Shown piece by piece: positions 1-12,469 of a stretch of 64,000 bases of DNA; the stretch's first letter is position 1; each line of letters opens with the position of its first letter. This DNA is from Colius striatus (lineage: Eukaryota; Chordata; Aves; Coliiformes; Coliidae): positions 31,340,501 to 31,404,500 of the forward strand of contig NC_084761.1 in assembly GCF_028858725.1 (NCBI RefSeq), written 5' to 3'. The notes under the pieces are model-generated. The model did not search any database, had not been told where the DNA came from, and saw only the letters and a program-made list of their open reading frames with translations. The position numbers were made by a program, and so were the translations under genes.

Positions 1-768
1 TTAGATCAGGTCACACAGGAACTCATCTGGGTGGGTTTTGAAACCTCCAGAGAAGGAGACTCCACACCCTTTGTGGGTCGCCCGTTCAAGCGCTCCCTCA
101 AACTTACAATAAACAATTTTTTCCTTAAGTGGAACTTTTTGTGTTCCAGCTTTTGTCTGTTACTCCTGGTCCTATTACAGGACACTACAGAGGAAAAAAA
201 AGTGTTACCCCATTCTCTTGACATACACCTTTTAAATACTTGTGTTAATGAGATCTCCTCTCAGTCTCTTCTTAAGTCTGAACAGCCCCAGATCCTGCAG
301 CCTTTCCTCACAAGAAAGATGCTCCATACCCCTGATCATCTTGGTGGCCCTGTGCTGGACTCTCTCCAGAAGTTCCCTGTCTCTCTTGAGCTGTGGTGCC
401 CAGAACTGAACACAAGACTCCAGATGAGGCCTCACCAGGGCAGAGGAGAAGAACCTCCCTTGACCTACTGGACACATTCTTCTTGATGCATCCCAGGATG
501 CCATTGGCCTTCTTGGCCATGAGGGCATATTGCTGGCTCCTGTAGTTTATTATCAACCAGGACTCCCAGGTCTCTGTCCACAGCGATGCTTTCCAGAAGG
601 TCAACCCCCAGCCTGTGCATGGGTTTGTCCCTTCCCAGATGCAGGACTCTGCACTTGCCCTTGTTGAACCTCATGAGGTTCTTTTTGCCCAACTCCCAAG
701 CCAGTTGAGATCTCACTGAATGGCAGCACAGCCTTCTGGAATCAGCTAGTCCTCCCAGCTTGGTGTCA
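1..768 (-). mobile_element. CR1 LINE fragment, lineage A, 5'-truncated; 3' tail lies off the window
   Basis: Reading from right to left, this is the 3' part of a CR1 retrotransposon: the end of ORF2 followed by the 3' UTR. The UTR is recognised from blocks shared with the copies at 12.2 and 25.3 kb, such as 'cagcttttgt...' after 'aactttttgtgttc' and 'ctccagagaaggagactcc'. The left window edge cuts it before the octamer tail. The right end at about 768 is the 5' truncation point: similarity to the other copies stops after 'cttggtgtca', and AT-rich unique DNA follows. 5' truncation is usual for LINE insertion by target-primed reverse transcription. Confidence 0.93.
232..768 (-). pseudogene. CR1 ORF2 C-terminal remnant (after the RT catalytic core)
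   Basis: Broken reading frames on the minus strand give the part of CR1 ORF2 downstream of the reverse transcriptase palm. They include a '[10 protein letters not shown]' block (around 620-670), '[12 protein letters not shown]' and, after a frameshift, '[20 protein letters not shown]' (around 290-360). At least three frames are needed to follow the protein from 768 to 232, so the copy is dead. The RT motifs (YRP, LDFSKAFD, ADD) were never included because the copy is 5'-truncated. Identification rests on internal similarity to the 12.5 and 25.6 kb copies and on known CR1 protein blocks. Confidence 0.9.
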
Positions 769-1020
769 AAGATATTTTCCATTATCTTTGATGTTTATGA
801 AAGAGATCTTGTGTTTAACTCAACTGAAATCAGGGTATATATAATAGATTTTAAGGATATATTTGAAATACTATACATGTAGAAGGAATATTTTTGGGGT
901 TCCACAAAGACCCTAATGCTGTGTTTATGGGTTTTTGTATTTAGGTAGATTCAGTCTTACTCAATACACTTGTGATTATGCATAGATTAAAACAAAATGC
1001 ATTTGTTGTGAGCATCTGAA
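769..1020. other. Unique AT-rich spacer between two CR1 insertions
   Basis: About 250 bases with no repeat or coding signal that I can see. It separates two same-strand CR1 3' ends, so these are two insertions rather than one broken copy: each repeats the same UTR region. Confidence 0.5.
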
Positions 1021-1343
1021 TCATAGAATCATAGAATGGTAGGGTTGGAAGGGAGCTTTAGAGATCATCTAGTCCAACACCCCTGCAGAAGCAGGTCAAC
1101 TTAGATCAGGTCCCATAGGAATGCATCCAGGCAGGTCTTGAAGACCTCCAAGGAAGGAGACTCCACAAACTCCCTGGGCAGCCTGTGCCACTGCTCCGTC
1201 ACCCTCACAGTAAAATAGTTTTTTCTTATGTTTAAATGGAACTTTTTGTGTTCCAGCTTCATCACATTACTCCTTGTCTTGTTGCTAGCTATAATAGAAA
1301 AAGAGATGCCCCAACCTCCTGATATCCACCATTTAGATATTTG
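1021..1343 (-). mobile_element. CR1 3' end (UTR plus tail), lineage A
   Basis: On the minus strand the sequence ends in the CR1 octamer tail, seen on plus as 'tcatagaatcatagaatggt' at 1021. Next comes 'ttagagatcatctagtccaa', the usual CR1 3' UTR block. It runs back through 'ggagactccacaaactccct' and 'aactttttgtgttccagctt' to about 1343, where similarity to the 12.1 kb copy ends after 'catttagatatttg'. Length is about 320 bp, a typical heavily 5'-truncated insertion. A chance 85-codon frame on the minus strand is UTR, not protein. Confidence 0.95.
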
Positions 1344-4300
1344 GCATGCAGTCAGCACAAGAGAAATCTGTTGCTCCAGACTGATATGGCCAATGAACCC
1401 CCAAGTATCCTACTTTGGAGTAATATTTCCATGAAAGATTCTCAGAAAGGCACAAATTATACCATTAACTGTAGAGTTAAAGGAATACAAAGAGGTTTCA
1501 AAGAGGAGAGGAGCAGAGGAAACAAAATTATTTCAGGGACAACATCCCAAGCCACCTCACAAAATTTCCATTTTCAGAGTTTTGCAATCAACGTTGACTA
1601 CTTAATTCCTGAAGTTGAAGTCAGATATTGAGACAATTTCTCTGAGTCATTATTGTAACTTTGCATACTTTCTGGACATCTTAGTTAAAAAAATACCATA
1701 TACAGATAACTGCTACCACCAGAAACTATCTTAAAAAGCAAAAGAAGCTCCGAGAACCTTCTTTTCCCAATTCAGAGTCAAGTAATCACTGCCATACTAC
1801 CCCATTTATTTGCTAGTAATACACATTTAGCTAGAAATAAAGCACAGGATATTTCTGCAGTGCCAGATCTCTACCTTTTTTCTCAGAAAGCATCACAGAA
1901 GTACAAAACTAAGAAGTTCCAGAAACTGCAGTAGAGGAAAATAAAGTAGAAGCAATGTATTTAAAATTGCATCCTGATGAATTGGAAAAAAACAAACAAA
2001 ACCAAGAAGCTTGCCAAGGTTTGGATATTGTTAGACTTGTGGCACATGGAAAGTTATAGACATGTATAGATATGTACACAAATATGCACATTCTCAGCAA
2101 ATTGTCATAGCCACATTAAAGATAAGGAAATTAGGAGCCTTTATAAAGATAAGGGACTACCTTTTAGTTTTTAGCTGCTCTGTCACAGCTATGTTTCAGG
2201 ACAAATACATACATTTCAGAGAAAAGCAGACAATGTTCCGACTTGCACATTTAGTAGAATTTATAGAGAAAAGTGCTATGCAATCTTGTTTGCCCAGTTT
2301 TCCTCGGATATGAGGCTGTCTGCTGCAGCAATGTTAGTGCTGACACAGGTATCACTAATCACCCAGAAATAAATGCATAACATTTTCAAATTTGGTGCAC
2401 TAATCATCTTCTCAGAAGCCAAGAAGCTGCTAGCACAGTGACAGGACTTAATTTGCTTTCTCTTCCTCCTCTCAGAGAGCAACAGAGTTTTGTCTCCCCA
2501 CATAATATTTGGATAAGTTCTTTCCTGTTAGCTGGGCAGCAGCTAATGGAATTGGTGGCAAGTTTGTTATAAAAGGTTTGAAAATGACTGTGCTATAATA
2601 TATGATAAAATGTAAAGGATACGTCTAGTAATCCTTTATGATCTTACCAGCCTATGGACTGCTTTTACCTTTTCCAGAAGACATCATATCTCCTAGGAGT
2701 GTAATAAAATATTTCATTTTAGCATGTTGTATATCTAGATGTTGAGATTTAAAGTTTGGAGAAGGCGCAAGGGAAAGGCCTCAGGAGCAAAAGGCAGATG
2801 GGGGATCAATGATGGTAAAAAATGAAATTAGACAAAAGAGGAAGGAGGTATTGTAATGGAGGCATGGTTAAGATCATTACTAGCAATTATTCAAATTTGG
2901 CTAATGCTCCCTCCCAGCTTCTCATACACCCCCAGCTACCTCATCAGCAGGACAGGGTTAGAAGCAGAAAAGACTTTAAGACTGTGCAAGTGTTGCTCAT
3001 CAATAACTAAAACATCTGTATTATCAATGCTGTTGTCAGCACAAACGCAAAATACAGCCTTGTACCAGCTACTAAGAAGAACATTAACTCTATCCCAGAT
3101 GAAACCAGGACAAGGGAAAACTGAGTTTTTCTAGTCTCTGAGTGAAGCAGCTTTTATGATTTGAATAAATTCCTTAAGTGTTTGTGTTTCAGATTTCAGA
3201 CTAAAGAGTAGGGGGAAAAAAAATTATCTGCTTCCTTTCAGATCAGCAGGAACATGCCATTACAAGCTAATATTGGATCATCTGCAAGTTTTGTTGTTGT
3301 AATTTCATATCTTGTTATATTTATAATAAAGCACAAAAAACATTTGTAAGTAAGAAAAATTTTCACATTTAAAAAATTTAAAACATTCTATCCTGAAAAC
3401 ATTAACAAGGTATGAAAAATCATAAGAAGTTAAAAGTAATTTGGTCAAAGCCAGCAGGTTCCAAAAATATTTCAGATGAGAAGTACTGAGATATTTTCCT
3501 TTTGGGGTGGTGAGCTTATGCAATCAAAATACACAAATATTACCAAAAGAGATCAGAAATCTGTTTTGTGTAGCTTGTCTTTCATTAGATATTTTAACAA
3601 CTTTTGTGGTGCATGTCAGAGTAGTAAAGAGATATTTTCATCCATTTTCTATGCCACATGAAGTCCTCTAAAAATACAACATTTTTTAACCTTGTTAGAG
3701 TAGGTAGATGTTTTCTCTGCAAAGAAAATTTAAGAGGAAAATAGAAATCAAACAATCCAGGTGATATTTGGTTGAATAATAAATGCATGAAGAGTATAGC
3801 TGCAGTTAGAGCAAGTAGATGCTGAGGGCAGGATTTAGCTGCCTATGTGCAGGTAGATAGTCTTATCTGAGGTGCTGCACAACATCCCACCTAGTCTCTG
3901 ACAACCTAGAAGGCTACAGGTCTTTCAAAGATCTTGGGTTATGTCTACCGATACTTCACAGTCATTGTGAATTCTTCTGGACAACTCACGTGGCATAAGC
4001 CATGTACTTTTAGGCCATCGTAATATGATTAGGCTACTTTAAATGAAGAACAAAGCCAAGCACTTCCTAAAGTCAATGCCTACACTTGGACAGCTACCAT
4101 TCCCCGCACTCTGCAGTGTTACTGGCAATATTACTTCTAAAAGCAGGAGCTGAGGTAGTTATATGTGGTACCAAAATTTAGGTGTTCCCATTATACCTTG
4201 AATACTTTATTCTAAAACATGGATTGTTTTGGTTTTTTTTTTTGATTTGACTTAATTTAAAAGTTCAATTTTTACTAGGCCAAAGTCAAATCAATATTTA

Positions 4301-5806
4301 AGTTAGTAAGCCAATTCTTATTGTTTGTTTTTATTTTAAATACCCTGAAAAAAACCCCACAAAAAAACCAACAACCCAAAACCAAACCTTTTACTTTAAG
4401 CCATTTCGTAACTAGAAGTCTATAATTTGCCCAGCTAAAGTCTGGCGGTCACACCTGAAGAAATTGGTGATAGCTTGGAAGCTATTTCCATATTTCTTGA
4501 GCTGCACAGTACAACCTTTTTCCATGTATTTTCACATCTATTGCAATAATAGGTTTTCCAAAGGAGTTTTTTTTGGTTTGCTCTCAGTTGCACGAGCACC
4601 TTTAGCCCGAAGTTTACAAATTATTACTTTGAAGTACTAAAATCCACTAGTAAAACAGGAAAGAAATAATTCACTCTTTGGCCTATGATTTTTTTTATCC
4701 AGTTTTATGCAGTATATCCCTATATGCACATATATACAATCTATAACTCTAAAAATCAGCACTAAGTTCATCACTTTTTTCTTACAGTCAGCTTCATTGA
4801 ATATGCATTTAAGCAAGAGCTAGTAAAAATGGAAAGAGGTCATTTTATGTAAGAACGTTATGCTTATAGTAAATCCACAGGAGAGAAATGTTTCTATGCC
4901 TTCATCATATAAATATTTAGATTCTCTGAACACATTTTGGATCATACTATGGTCAACACAGCCTCTTTTTGAAGTCAATGGCAAGTGGCTTAATTAGGAT
5001 TTCATAAACTCCAACTTTTCCTCTGCAATAAAACCCACATGTTCAAAATAATTTTCTCTTCCATTCTAAAAGCAAATATTTGCTTTAAAATTGTTTTTTC
5101 CTTGAAAGAAAATATTTGTTCCCAAACAAATGTTTCCAGTTCCTCCGCATACTGTTCTAATTTATTATTTTTAATTTCTTTAGAAATATTTCTCTCATGT
5201 GACACTTCTAAGTGGGCTTTATTCTGCCCCAATAGGAATTGGATTCATTAGGTTGTAATATATGTCTGTTTCCTACAGCCAGATATTCTGACAAAATACC
5301 ATTTTATCTTGTTTTTGTAAGCCTTGAATTTCTGTCAATGTTTACACAGAAAAAGAGGGTCCAATATTAGTTTCAGTGCTCTGATAAATCTCATTTATAT
5401 GGATACTGTCAGACATTTTCTATACTATTCTTTGTTGATAACATAATTACAATGGAAACTCTGGAAAGGAAACCATTTGCATTTTTACCCAGTGAGGGGA
5501 ACCAACAAAGAAAGCTAAACAGCAGATCTCATGGGCTTCCTATGGTATGAATAGCTGAGTAATGAACTTTCAATGTCTTGCATGTCAGTGTGTTACACAC
5601 CTTGTGATAGACATCTCATTTACCTAATAAATGCTGCAATTCTTATGGTCAAATTTGAAAATAGTTTCCATCAAGGAGAGCTTTAGCTCAAGTTAAAGAA
5701 AGGTCCATTGCCAGTTCTTAGTATTCGCATACTGCATATTGTTATTTCCATAGCTCAAGAGACTGCATTACTGCCCATAATTCCTTTTTAACCCTGCCTT
5801 ACTCCT

Positions 5807-5820
5807 GCTGCCATGGAAAC
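5807..5820 (+). promoter_or_regulatory. RFX X-box-like motif
   Basis: The 14-mer GCTGCCATGGAAAC differs from the classic RFX-factor X-box form (GTTGCCATGGAAAC) at one base. X-boxes bind RFX family winged-helix factors, which act in ciliary and neural genes. Only the motif is seen; binding and function are inference, and one such match in 64 kb is not strong by itself. Confidence 0.25.
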
Positions 5821-7055
5821 TCTAGGTGTCTGACAAGACAAGAAGTTCTCTCAGCAATTTTCTGCTGTTTCTTTTAACAAGCTTTGCCCACTGTCAAGTT
5901 TGCTGTAAGGACACGCATGTTACTTGAAAATGTAGGTTTAAGTTATTGAAAAAGCTCAGATATGACATGAGTTAGTACTAAGTTAGTTGCTTACTCTCGT
6001 AAGCAACACACCTCGCAGATAATAAATTTGCAGTTATTTCCAGGTAAGTAGTCAATATTTGTTTTCCACTGGGCAATGGAGGAAGTTGAATGGAATTTGA
6101 TATTAACAGCATCTGTTTAGGTAAAGTTGGAAATAAAAACTTTACTCTGGGTTAGTTTTAAGAATACTTGCTCATTGTTACTGCTCAGTAAGTGGTGGTG
6201 TTATTATTGTGGTGTCATGTTTAGAGAGATTGTGTTTATTTTTCTGTAGAGAAACCAATACTTTGTTGACAATGAAATAATTTTCTTCCCTATTGCAGCC
6301 CGTTCTGTTATTTTTTGTAATAATCATGTGCTTTATTAGTCAATTTTCTATTGAATTACTGTGCTTCCAGCTGCTAATTTTCATCAGATACAACTGTCGC
6401 ACAACACAACATCGTCTTATATCTCTAAAATTAAGAGAAGCTAAATTCAAGCTTGTTTGAACTCCAATGTTTTTTATGAATTTCAACACAAGAACCATGT
6501 ATGTCATAAAGCCATGAAAAAGTCATATTATCCAACTTTTCCAGCCTTTCATCTGCAAAACCCTTTGATTTAGGCAAACTATGCTAATCTTATGGGGAAA
6601 GTCCCTGGCCAGCAAATGGGATCAAATGTGTTTATCCCAGAACGTGTCCTGTTGATCCACAGCATGACTTCAGCTTTCCCAGCTCTGTTTTGCTAGCTTT
6701 ACCATACCAGAGGAACATGGACTTACACAGAGTCCCAAGCTCATTTCTACAGGAGACACAGATATAAAAATCCATCCTACTTTCAATTCCCTTAAGCCCT
6801 TTTGTTAGTTGCAGTTATTACATCAGAGACTGACTGGGACCTCCATAAACAACATACAACTTTTTCATTACAATACAGGGCAGGAGGAACGTGAATTGCC
6901 TGTTTCCTTTTCATACTAATGTGCCATTTTAAAAAAATCTCATTTCAGAACATTTTTTCTCCCTCCCTCCCCCCTGAATTGCATCTTTCAGTTCCTACTC
7001 ATCCTTATAAGTCAGATGCAATTCGTGATCTTGCACAATAAATTAACAGGTTTTG

Positions 7056-7068
7056 GTTGCTTGGTAAC
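7056..7068 (+). promoter_or_regulatory. RFX X-box-like inverted motif
   Basis: GTTGCTTGGTAAC consists of two facing half sites with a one-base spacer. It fits the X-box pattern of a GTNRCY half followed by RGYAAC. It lies in a short block (about 6990-7140) that is less AT-monotonous than its surroundings. A role in RFX binding is inference. Confidence 0.28.
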
Positions 7069-9110
7069 CATAACCTCTTACTGATTTATTAGGAGTCAAG
7101 TGTTGACAGGAAAGAAGTGAATATTCTAATTTGCATTATTTTTGAGACCATTTCCCCACAGGTTTATGTTATGTGCTCATAGTATGTGCACTCTTTCTCA
7201 TTTGTGCAAATGTTAATCCTTCCTTATCCCAGTGTGACAGCTGTGCATCTTTCTACACTGCTTGCATGAGTAAGCTCCTATTTATGCTCATACAGGTAGA
7301 TTTTTCTGCAGCTCATCTGGAAGCCTCTGAAAATGTATCTTTTGAAGTAAATGAATGTACAAGGGTAAATAGAATATAGGTATGTCTTTCAGATGTTAAT
7401 TTTTTATTCTAATTTCTGAGAATCAGGAAAAAAAAAGATGGCTGAATTTTGTATTCCTGGCTGTATTGAGTAATACCTTACATTAGTGAAGAATTGTTAT
7501 CAAGTGATAGATTTCAAACTTCTAGGACTTCTGAAGTTAAAAAAAAAATCTATACATTGTGTGTTGCCAATGTATTTCTCTTATTTCCATAAATTACGAT
7601 AGCAGCCAATGATCAATGTTCAATGTATGAACACAGCTCCAAAAAAAAGACTAAACAGAAGCAAGTGGCTAAACACAACTCTAGTATTCCTGTCAAATTA
7701 TTAAATAACTAACTCATTAAACCACAGAGCCAAATTAGAAAAGCTGGCCATTTGTGCATGTAGACACACTGTAGTTAGGATAATTGGGACCAGCTGCTGT
7801 ACTGTTTTGCTTCTGGAAGGGATCCAATACTATTTGAAGGCAGCATCACAACATGGAGGCAGGCTGCAGAGTAGTGATAGCTTTTCTGCTTCCACCCTTC
7901 AAGCCGTTTTTCCTCAAGCAGTTTATCTGACAGCTACGATGGCTCAAGCTCCATCCAGCTCATCTAGCAATCATAAACCAGCTGGAACAATTGAAGCTGG
8001 AATTAGTTAGTGAAAAACACATAATTGAAACCTCTCTCAGTAATTCATTATGGAGAGAGTTTTACCATCTCCAAACATATACCTGCTTTCATAGGCTATT
8101 ACACCAGTACCAAAAACCCATTTACTTGGATTTAAAAGGCAAAATAGGATGAAAAGTAAGCTTTTTAATTACATATTTTCCAATTTCTAGTCCCAAATGT
8201 GTTCCATAGGGAAGAACAAAGTATTGCAAAATCTCGTTTTTAACTTGGCAATTTAGATACTATTGCATAGCACAGTATGAGGACTTATATAAACACGAGC
8301 TATAAAGGGTACTGCAAGAGTGCCTGAAAAAGACTGCATGTTAAGTGATCTTTTATTCCATTACATATATCTGGGTCAAAACAAAAAAGAATTTAAGGAA
8401 AATATTCCAAATCTTACAATAATAGGTATATATTTGCAAATTAAGTTACCATTTCCAAACAAATTTAAGAAGTAGCAGGGAAAGTGTTTTGTTGCTTATA
8501 CGGTCTATGTCAATCTATAAAATACAAGTTTTTCTATCCTTTATAAAAACATATCTAATTTGGTAAAATTACAGCAAATCTGTAAGAACTGAGATTTAAA
8601 TATGTAAGGAACTTAAACAAAAATTGTAGGATGGTGGTACTTGTAGACAGAATGCACAGTAAGCATCTAACTTTACTTTTTCACCTGTCTCAAGCAACAG
8701 ATTCTGGTGCTGAACTTGATGACATTTTTTCTACTTTTTAAAGGATGGAAACTGAATGACAACTTTCAGAAAGAAAATATATTTTGGGGGTACAATAAAT
8801 AAATAAATAAACAGAAACAAATACACCAAATCTTAGAATTAATTCTCAAATTAAAATAATTCAACCAGAAAAAAAGGTACTTGTGCATTTCAATTTTTTC
8901 CACTTGATTGAAAAGGAGGGGTTTTTTGGCTTAATTGGAAACAATGATGAGTATGCATATCTACAGAAAGCTTCTTTCCACAGAAAGTAGAATTCTGCTG
9001 TATAAATATATCACAACTTGTCTAGGGAAGCATCAAATATTCTTCACTGCAGATTAAGTCTGTTATTCCTTTTGTCTTCTAAAGTAAGTTTCTGAGAAAA
9101 AATGAAAAGG

Positions 9111-9164
9111 TTTTCTCTTTTTTTCTCTTTTTTTCTCTTTTTTTCTCTTTTTTTCTCTTTTTTT
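9111..9164 (+). repeat. Microsatellite with a 10-bp unit, (TTTTCTCTTT)n
   Basis: Five head-to-tail copies of TTTTCTCTTT plus a short partial unit. The units are identical, which points to recent expansion or active length variation. Read on the minus strand it creates a spurious lysine/arginine/glutamate-rich frame, which is not a gene. Confidence 0.97.
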
Positions 9165-9558
9165 AAGGACTCTAAATCCACCCATAACCTATAATTTAAG
9201 ACATTATCCTCCAAATAGATCAAAATCCACACAACAAAGAGGCAGCTTTAGCACCACTGTATGTCAGGTACAGCCTATTGTCAGGTGCTGACTAATGTAT
9301 AAGGGTCATCTAAATTAAAATCCTTAGACATAAACACACTTTGAAGAAAAATAATGTAAATTATTAAAGTTATATTTTCATTCATATAACTAAACCCCCA
9401 GTCATTGCCAAAGATCTTTTCCTCACCAAGTGAATTCTTGGGATTATAATCTGAAATGCATACTGAGGATCAACATAAAAAATGTTACTGCAAGTGTGTT
9501 ATACAGCAATACAGATCAGAGATCTCATTAACATTACAATCATCTTCCAGTTTCCTCA
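9165..9558. other. Unique AT-rich spacer before the LTR
   Basis: About 400 bases between the microsatellite and the solo LTR. I see no repeat, RNA gene or coding signal in it. Confidence 0.45.
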
Positions 9559-10086
9559 TGTGCTGGTTTTGGCTGGGTTAATTTTCTTCATAGTAGCTGG
9601 TATGAAGCTAAAGTTTGGATTTGTGCTGACAACAGTATTGATAATACAGAGATGTTTTAGTTACTGCTGAGAGACAAAGATTTTTCTGCTCTTTATCCCA
9701 CCCCACCAGTGAGTATACTGGGAGTGCACAAGATGCTCAGAGAGGACACAGCTGAGACAGTTGATCCCACTGACCAAAGGGATATTCCATAACATCTGAA
9801 GTCACACTCAGTGTATAGAACTGGGGGGAGAAGTGGGGCATTCAGAGTGGTGACATTTGTCTTCCCAAGTAACCTTTGTGTGTGATGGAGCCCTGCTGTC
9901 CTGAAGGTGGCTGAACACCTGCCTGATGATGGGAAGTAAAAAGTTAATTCCTTGTTTTGCTTTGCTTGTGTGCATGGCATCTCAGCCCACAAGTTCTCAT
10001 TTTAAGCCTTTCAATTCTCTTCCCATTCCATTGGAGGGCAATGAGTGAGCAGCTGTGTAGTTGCTGGCTGGGGTTAAACTGCAACA
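9559..10086 (+). mobile_element. Solo LTR of an avian endogenous retrovirus
   Basis: A block of about 528 bp starts TGTGCTGG and ends in CA, the conserved retroviral LTR termini. It is flanked by a perfect 4-bp direct repeat, ctca (9555-9558 and 10087-10090), consistent with a target-site duplication. Characteristic segments include 'tagtagctggtatgaagct', 'ttttagttactgctgag', 'accaaagggatattcc', 'gatggagccctgct' and the 3' end 'gttgctggctggggttaaac'. I recognise these as a widespread bird LTR. There is no internal gag-pol sequence on either side, so it is a solo LTR left by recombination. A decayed TATA-like 'gtatagaa' lies near 9815. The 3' end resembles that of the LTR at 60382-61395, suggesting related families. 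Confidence 0.85.
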
Positions 10087-12090
10087 CTCAGCTCCTAATA
10101 ACTTAGAAAATAAGCAGGAGAATAACACAGCTGAATACCTGTCACTAACATATTTCCACCAAAACAAGACAGTCTTTCTTGTAAAAGTAAATAAAATTCA
10201 AGAGCCATCAGATTTAAAAGATAGTGTTAAAAAGCCTCAAGCAACATAAATTACAAGACAAATATCAGCTAAGTAGATACATTTAGTCTAATTGAGCAAG
10301 TAGAATTATGTATTACAAGTAAGAAATGCTATGCCAATATCATCTGCCCATTTTTGGAGATGAACCATAACTCTCCAAGGGCAAGCCAAGAAATAAATTG
10401 CAACTCAGCTATCACCAATTGAGGTCCTGACACCTTCTTTCCCGGAAAAAAAATTGAAGTACCAGTCCTTTATTAAGCTCTGAATACGCTGCTTCTGGAA
10501 TGATAGCTACAGCAGTCATCATTCTTTTCCAAAAAATGGATGTATGTTCCACAACCTCTACTGCCCATCTTTCAGAGAAGAGCCATCCCCTCTTGTTGCC
10601 TGTTGTAAGCTGTAGCCCAAGCGGTCAGCACAACACAGAGGGCATTTGTTTTCTGTTACTGCTGCAGGCACAGCAGGAAGGGGTTACCCTTTTCACCACT
10701 GCTTCAACTTTCTAAACACTCTTTTTCATGTAACATGAAATACCTCATGTCTTTGCCATCTGACTTTGAAAGACTGTCATATAAACTTTTCAAAACTTGA
10801 GCAATAATAAAAATGTCTGTATTCACTTACATACTACAGTAATTTTATGTTCCCTTTTCCATTTATTTTTAAATCATGAAAAATTTACACTTTCTCCTTA
10901 AGTAGAGAACTTGTGTTTTACTTCTCTCAGTTTTAAGCTAGATATCTATCAAGAACTCGTTGCTATACATGAAGAGCTTACAGTGCAATGCGTTAACTGC
11001 AGGGCTGTGTTAGGCTATTCTGATTAAAAAACCTGATTGGAGGTAGAAGGAGGACACACACAAAGTTCTATACGTTGCCAATTTCTCCAAGTTAGGAAAA
11101 ATATTGTTTTTTAATGAGTTGAAAATAGTTTCCAATGAATCACTAAGTAAAAAAAATAAAGCTATGCGAAACAAGATTTTTGCTCTTGTAAAGTCTCTGA
11201 GAAAGGAAAGAAGGGCTTTTAAAGAGATGATGATACAATTTTTCTTCTGTGTATTGTCCAGAAGCATCATGGTTTTTTGGTCATTCTTACAGGTAACTCA
11301 AAACATTATGTTCTAGTGAGACCTCTCACATGCAGAACAGTGCTCTGAACTTCTGAGACATTTCCAGCCCAGGCCCTTGTTGCTGAACCTTACTTAGTGC
11401 TGTAAGACAAAATTATGTCTCCTTCCTCTGTAGCTCTGTATAGGTAGAGTATTGTCTTCAAGCTCTTAATTGAAACTCTTCAACATGCTGCAATTTTAAA
11501 AGCTGGCTTTTAAAAATAAAACCAGGACCGGGGTGGGGAGTGGGGGGGAATGTACTTTCAAGAAATATTGTATTACTACAAAGTTTAGATTAATTACAGA
11601 CAGATATGTACATTGAGCCGGAAGATTGCTTTATCCTGTGGAATTGATTTGTCTTCTGGAAAGCAGAAAAACACTAGGAGATTCTACCTCCATTTCACTT
11701 GTACCACTGACACTAGAATGCATGACACTTAGTTGCCAAATTTCAAACATATGTACATGGATTACAAATCAGGAGAATTTCTTACATGAGAATTAAGATC
11801 CTGATCCTTCAAATGAGAGCATCTGCTTGAAATTTGTCTGTATTATTTAAGTACAGAAATCCCTGAGAAAGTACCTGTCTTTACATCCAGGTTCTGTTTA
11901 AATAATGATCTTAAACTGTGATTTACTTTAGATCTAGACACAATTTATTTATTAGAAATCAAAGACAACCAATTTGGCTAAACAGAAGAGACTCAACCTG
12001 CTTACACTTACTACAGTAAAAGGAAATACTTTTCTAGTACATAAGTTATCTAATTGTGTGGAAATCTGTCCATGGGGAAAAAAAAAAAAA
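10087..12090. other. Unique sequence; no gene recognised
   Basis: About 2 kb of AT-rich DNA. A slightly GC-richer part around 10490-10720 carries a 71-codon open frame with no recognisable features. It ends in an A13 run (12078-12090) directly against the CR1 3' tail that follows. Confidence 0.45.
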
Positions 12091-12469
12091 TCATAGAACC
12101 ATAGAATGGTAGGGGTTGGAAGGGACCTTTAGAGATCATCTAGTCCAACCCCCTTGCAGAAGCAGGTTCACCTAGATCAGGTCACATAGGAACATGTCTA
12201 GGAGGTTCTTGAAGACCTCCAAGGAAGGAGACTCCACAACCCTTCTGGGCAGCCTGATCCACTGCTCTGTCACCTGCACAGTAAAATAGTTTTTTCTTAT
12301 ATTTAAGTGGAACTTTTTGTGTTCCAGCTTCATCCCATTACCCCTTGTCCTGTTGCTAGCTACAGTAGACAAAAGGGATGCCCCAACCTCCTGACATTCA
12401 CCATTTAGATATTTGCAAATGTTAATAAGATCTCCCCTCAGTCTCCTCCAGACTAAACAGCCACAGTTC

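Larger units (their letters stand above)
1344..9110. other. Unique AT-rich stretch, no gene recognised
   Basis: Nearly 8 kb without a supportable gene. Open frames are short and show no family resemblance. It holds mononucleotide tracts, a 9-bp perfect inverted repeat with a 4-base loop at 5986-6007, an AATA tetranucleotide run near 8792-8812, and two RFX X-box-like motifs (5807-5820 and 7056-7068, listed separately). A 25-bp 'exon' ending in a strong donor at 6043 has no convincing acceptor. It could be intron or intergenic DNA. Confidence 0.5.

Noticed and set aside
9044..9232. Lysine/arginine/glutamate-rich minus-strand frame
   Set aside because: Produced by the TTTTCTCTTT microsatellite.
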